From Glandiceps talaboti (Eukaryota; Hemichordata; Enteropneusta; Spengelidae), in NCBI RefSeq assembly GCF_964340395.1, contig NC_135560.1, positions 21,325,675 through 21,389,674 of the forward strand: a stretch of 64,000 nucleotides of DNA, in the 5' to 3' direction. The position numbers and the translations under genes are program-made. The notes below the pieces were generated by a model. That model was not told the origin of the DNA, searched no databases, and saw only the letters and a list, made by a program, of their open reading frames with translations. Of the stretch, positions 62,901-64,000 are shown in pieces; position 1 is the first letter of the stretch; each line of letters starts with the position of its first letter.

Positions 62901-64000
62901 CTTATTCTTATTTGGAATTACAATAGGCAATGCTAGACAAGGCTACAAGTCCCGCAGCATCGATCCATAAAGAAGGTTCATATCATCTATCTGCGGATTC
63001 TATAATCAAACAACAAACAGAAGAGATTCATAGATTGACCTGGGAGTTGTATAAGTTGAAATCAATATCAGCCAGTCACCAAGACAATGCTAGTGTTCAT
63101 CATGAGACACTTACAAAAGACCTTGAAGATACTCAAACATTGCTCGATGTTAAACAATTAGAGATTGATGCCTTGCAAGAACAGGTTGATGAATTGAGAG
63201 ACGTAGCAGAAAGTCGACAAAAACAGGTTCTCCTTCTTCAGCAAGAGCTTGATGAAAATCACACTCTGTTGGAAGACAGGCTTGAACAGATCCAGGTACT
63301 AAAGACGTGTTTAATAGATTTAACACCTTCCTCCCCAAATGGTTCATCCGAGGAAGATGAACACGAAAGCACACTTCTAGCAGCCAAGAGCCTGAGTAAA
63401 ATTGCAGATTTGCAAGATGATTTAGAAAAGGCAAATCATGTAATTCGAGTTAAAAACCGACATATTCAGGTTCTCCTTGACACAATTAACGACAACAAAA
63501 CTGCACAGCCACAGCAACTAAGCAGCGACCATGAAGACATGATTACAAAATTATTGGAAAAGCTGGAATCGATTGACAATACATCAGCCGATCAAGCACA
63601 AACATCGCTAATACAAAAGCTGGAAAAAGAACTAAAGGATACAAGACGTGATGTTGAATTGTTAGAGAAAGAACTAACTTGTAGCAAGAAGCTATCACAT
63701 AGTAGGGGTAATGATATCATGTCACTTCTGCAAAAACTCAATTCTGTGGAACATGAAGCAGACTCACGGCAAACGTTAATGGACAATCTGGAACATCAAG
63801 TCAGAAATCTAAAATTGAAATTAGAGACAAGAGAAGTTCAAGGTAGTGACCAGAAAGTTGATGTCCAAAGTATTGGACCAGGGGATGATACTGCAAGTCT
63901 CTTGAAACAGATTGAGAACCAGAAAAAAGAGATTTACCGTCTCGATCAAGAGCTACTTTCAAGTAAGAACCTTGCCGAAAACAGAGGAGATGAATTAGCT
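56915..64000 (+). CDS. large Ser/Thr-rich and coiled-coil protein, incomplete at window end
   Basis: I do not recognise the family. Exons: 56915-57012, 57487-57632, 58253-58342, 58929-62530, 62927 to beyond 64000. All GT-AG, phases agree; 1670 codons are visible with no stop in the last part. The ATG has a good context (A at -3, G at +4). The N-terminus (MASEKPNKSVSFAIHRPDVS) is basic, followed by an acidic patch DSSDNEDE. Exon 4 alone encodes 1200 residues: four 22-aa Ser/Thr/Gly repeats (about 281-368), then about twelve TTPSxL motifs (about 551-1057). From about residue 1330 the sequence is heptad-rich coiled coil with repeats near 100 aa. A structural or centrosomal-type scaffold is possible but unproven. 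The exon 4 donor (GTTAGA at 62531) is weak; a phase-compatible alternative pairs GTAAGA near 62491 with an AG at 62935-62936. Without splicing the frame stops at 62665. Confidence 0.85.
57305..57425. repeat. minisatellite, 32-bp unit, nearly 4 copies
   Basis: Unit AGCCAGGGTCGACATAGCCA then ACATTTCAAGTC, almost identical between copies. It lies in intron 1 of the coiled-coil gene, ending about 60 bp before exon 2. Confidence 0.95.
59435..59698 (+). repeat. coding 66-bp tandem repeat, 4 copies
   Basis: Each unit encodes 22 residues starting TGSSGMTGTLSVSDTYTG. Copies 1-3 are nearly identical at DNA level and copy 4 has a few changes, followed by a partial fifth. Frame is kept throughout. Confidence 0.97.

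Overview
The window is animal genomic DNA: AT-rich, intron-rich and loaded with microsatellites (CA, CAGA, CATA, CT and related) and minisatellites. It holds four protein-coding genes rebuilt from GT-AG exons with consistent phase, one microRNA, two retrotransposon fossils and several foldback (MITE-like) elements. A miR-7 hairpin in the last intron of an hnRNP K gene, an arrangement known from vertebrates (HNRNPK) and Drosophila (bancal), makes a bilaterian certain in practice. The repeat style suggests a marine invertebrate, but I cannot name the phylum.

Layout. (1) 686-24410, plus strand: hnRNP K, 13 coding exons giving 449 codons plus stop with three KH domains. The first, 22-nt coding exon is tentative. 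miR-7 lies at about 22755-22850. The 3'UTR has a striking poly(C) tract at 23887-23908 and an AATAAA at 24388. (2) 24411-29914: gene-free, with a 33-bp minisatellite, two hairpin elements and a decayed non-LTR retrotransposon. (3) 29915-36310, minus strand: alpha-methylacyl-CoA racemase, five exons, 386 aa, convergent with hnRNP K. Its introns hold 48-bp and 61-bp minisatellites, a 250-bp CAGA array beside a splice donor, and a CR1/L2-like retrotransposon tail. (4) 36311-40546: gene-free, with a foldback element and very large simple repeats. (5) 40547-52646, minus strand: an SLC24-family Na+/Ca2+-K+ exchanger, eight exons, 465 aa, with both alpha repeats. (6) 52647-56914: a divergent intergenic region with a CpG-richer patch and a full CRE palindrome at 55431. 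(7) 56915 to the window end, plus strand: a large unrecognised Ser/Thr-rich then coiled-coil protein, at least 1670 aa and still open at base 64000. It is dominated by a 3.6-kb exon carrying 22-aa mucin-like repeats and about twelve copies of a short TTPSxL motif.

The genes do not form a pathway: RNA binding, peroxisomal/mitochondrial lipid metabolism, ion exchange and probably a structural protein. The only functional coupling visible is hnRNP K with its intronic miR-7 and a C-rich 3'UTR its own product could bind.
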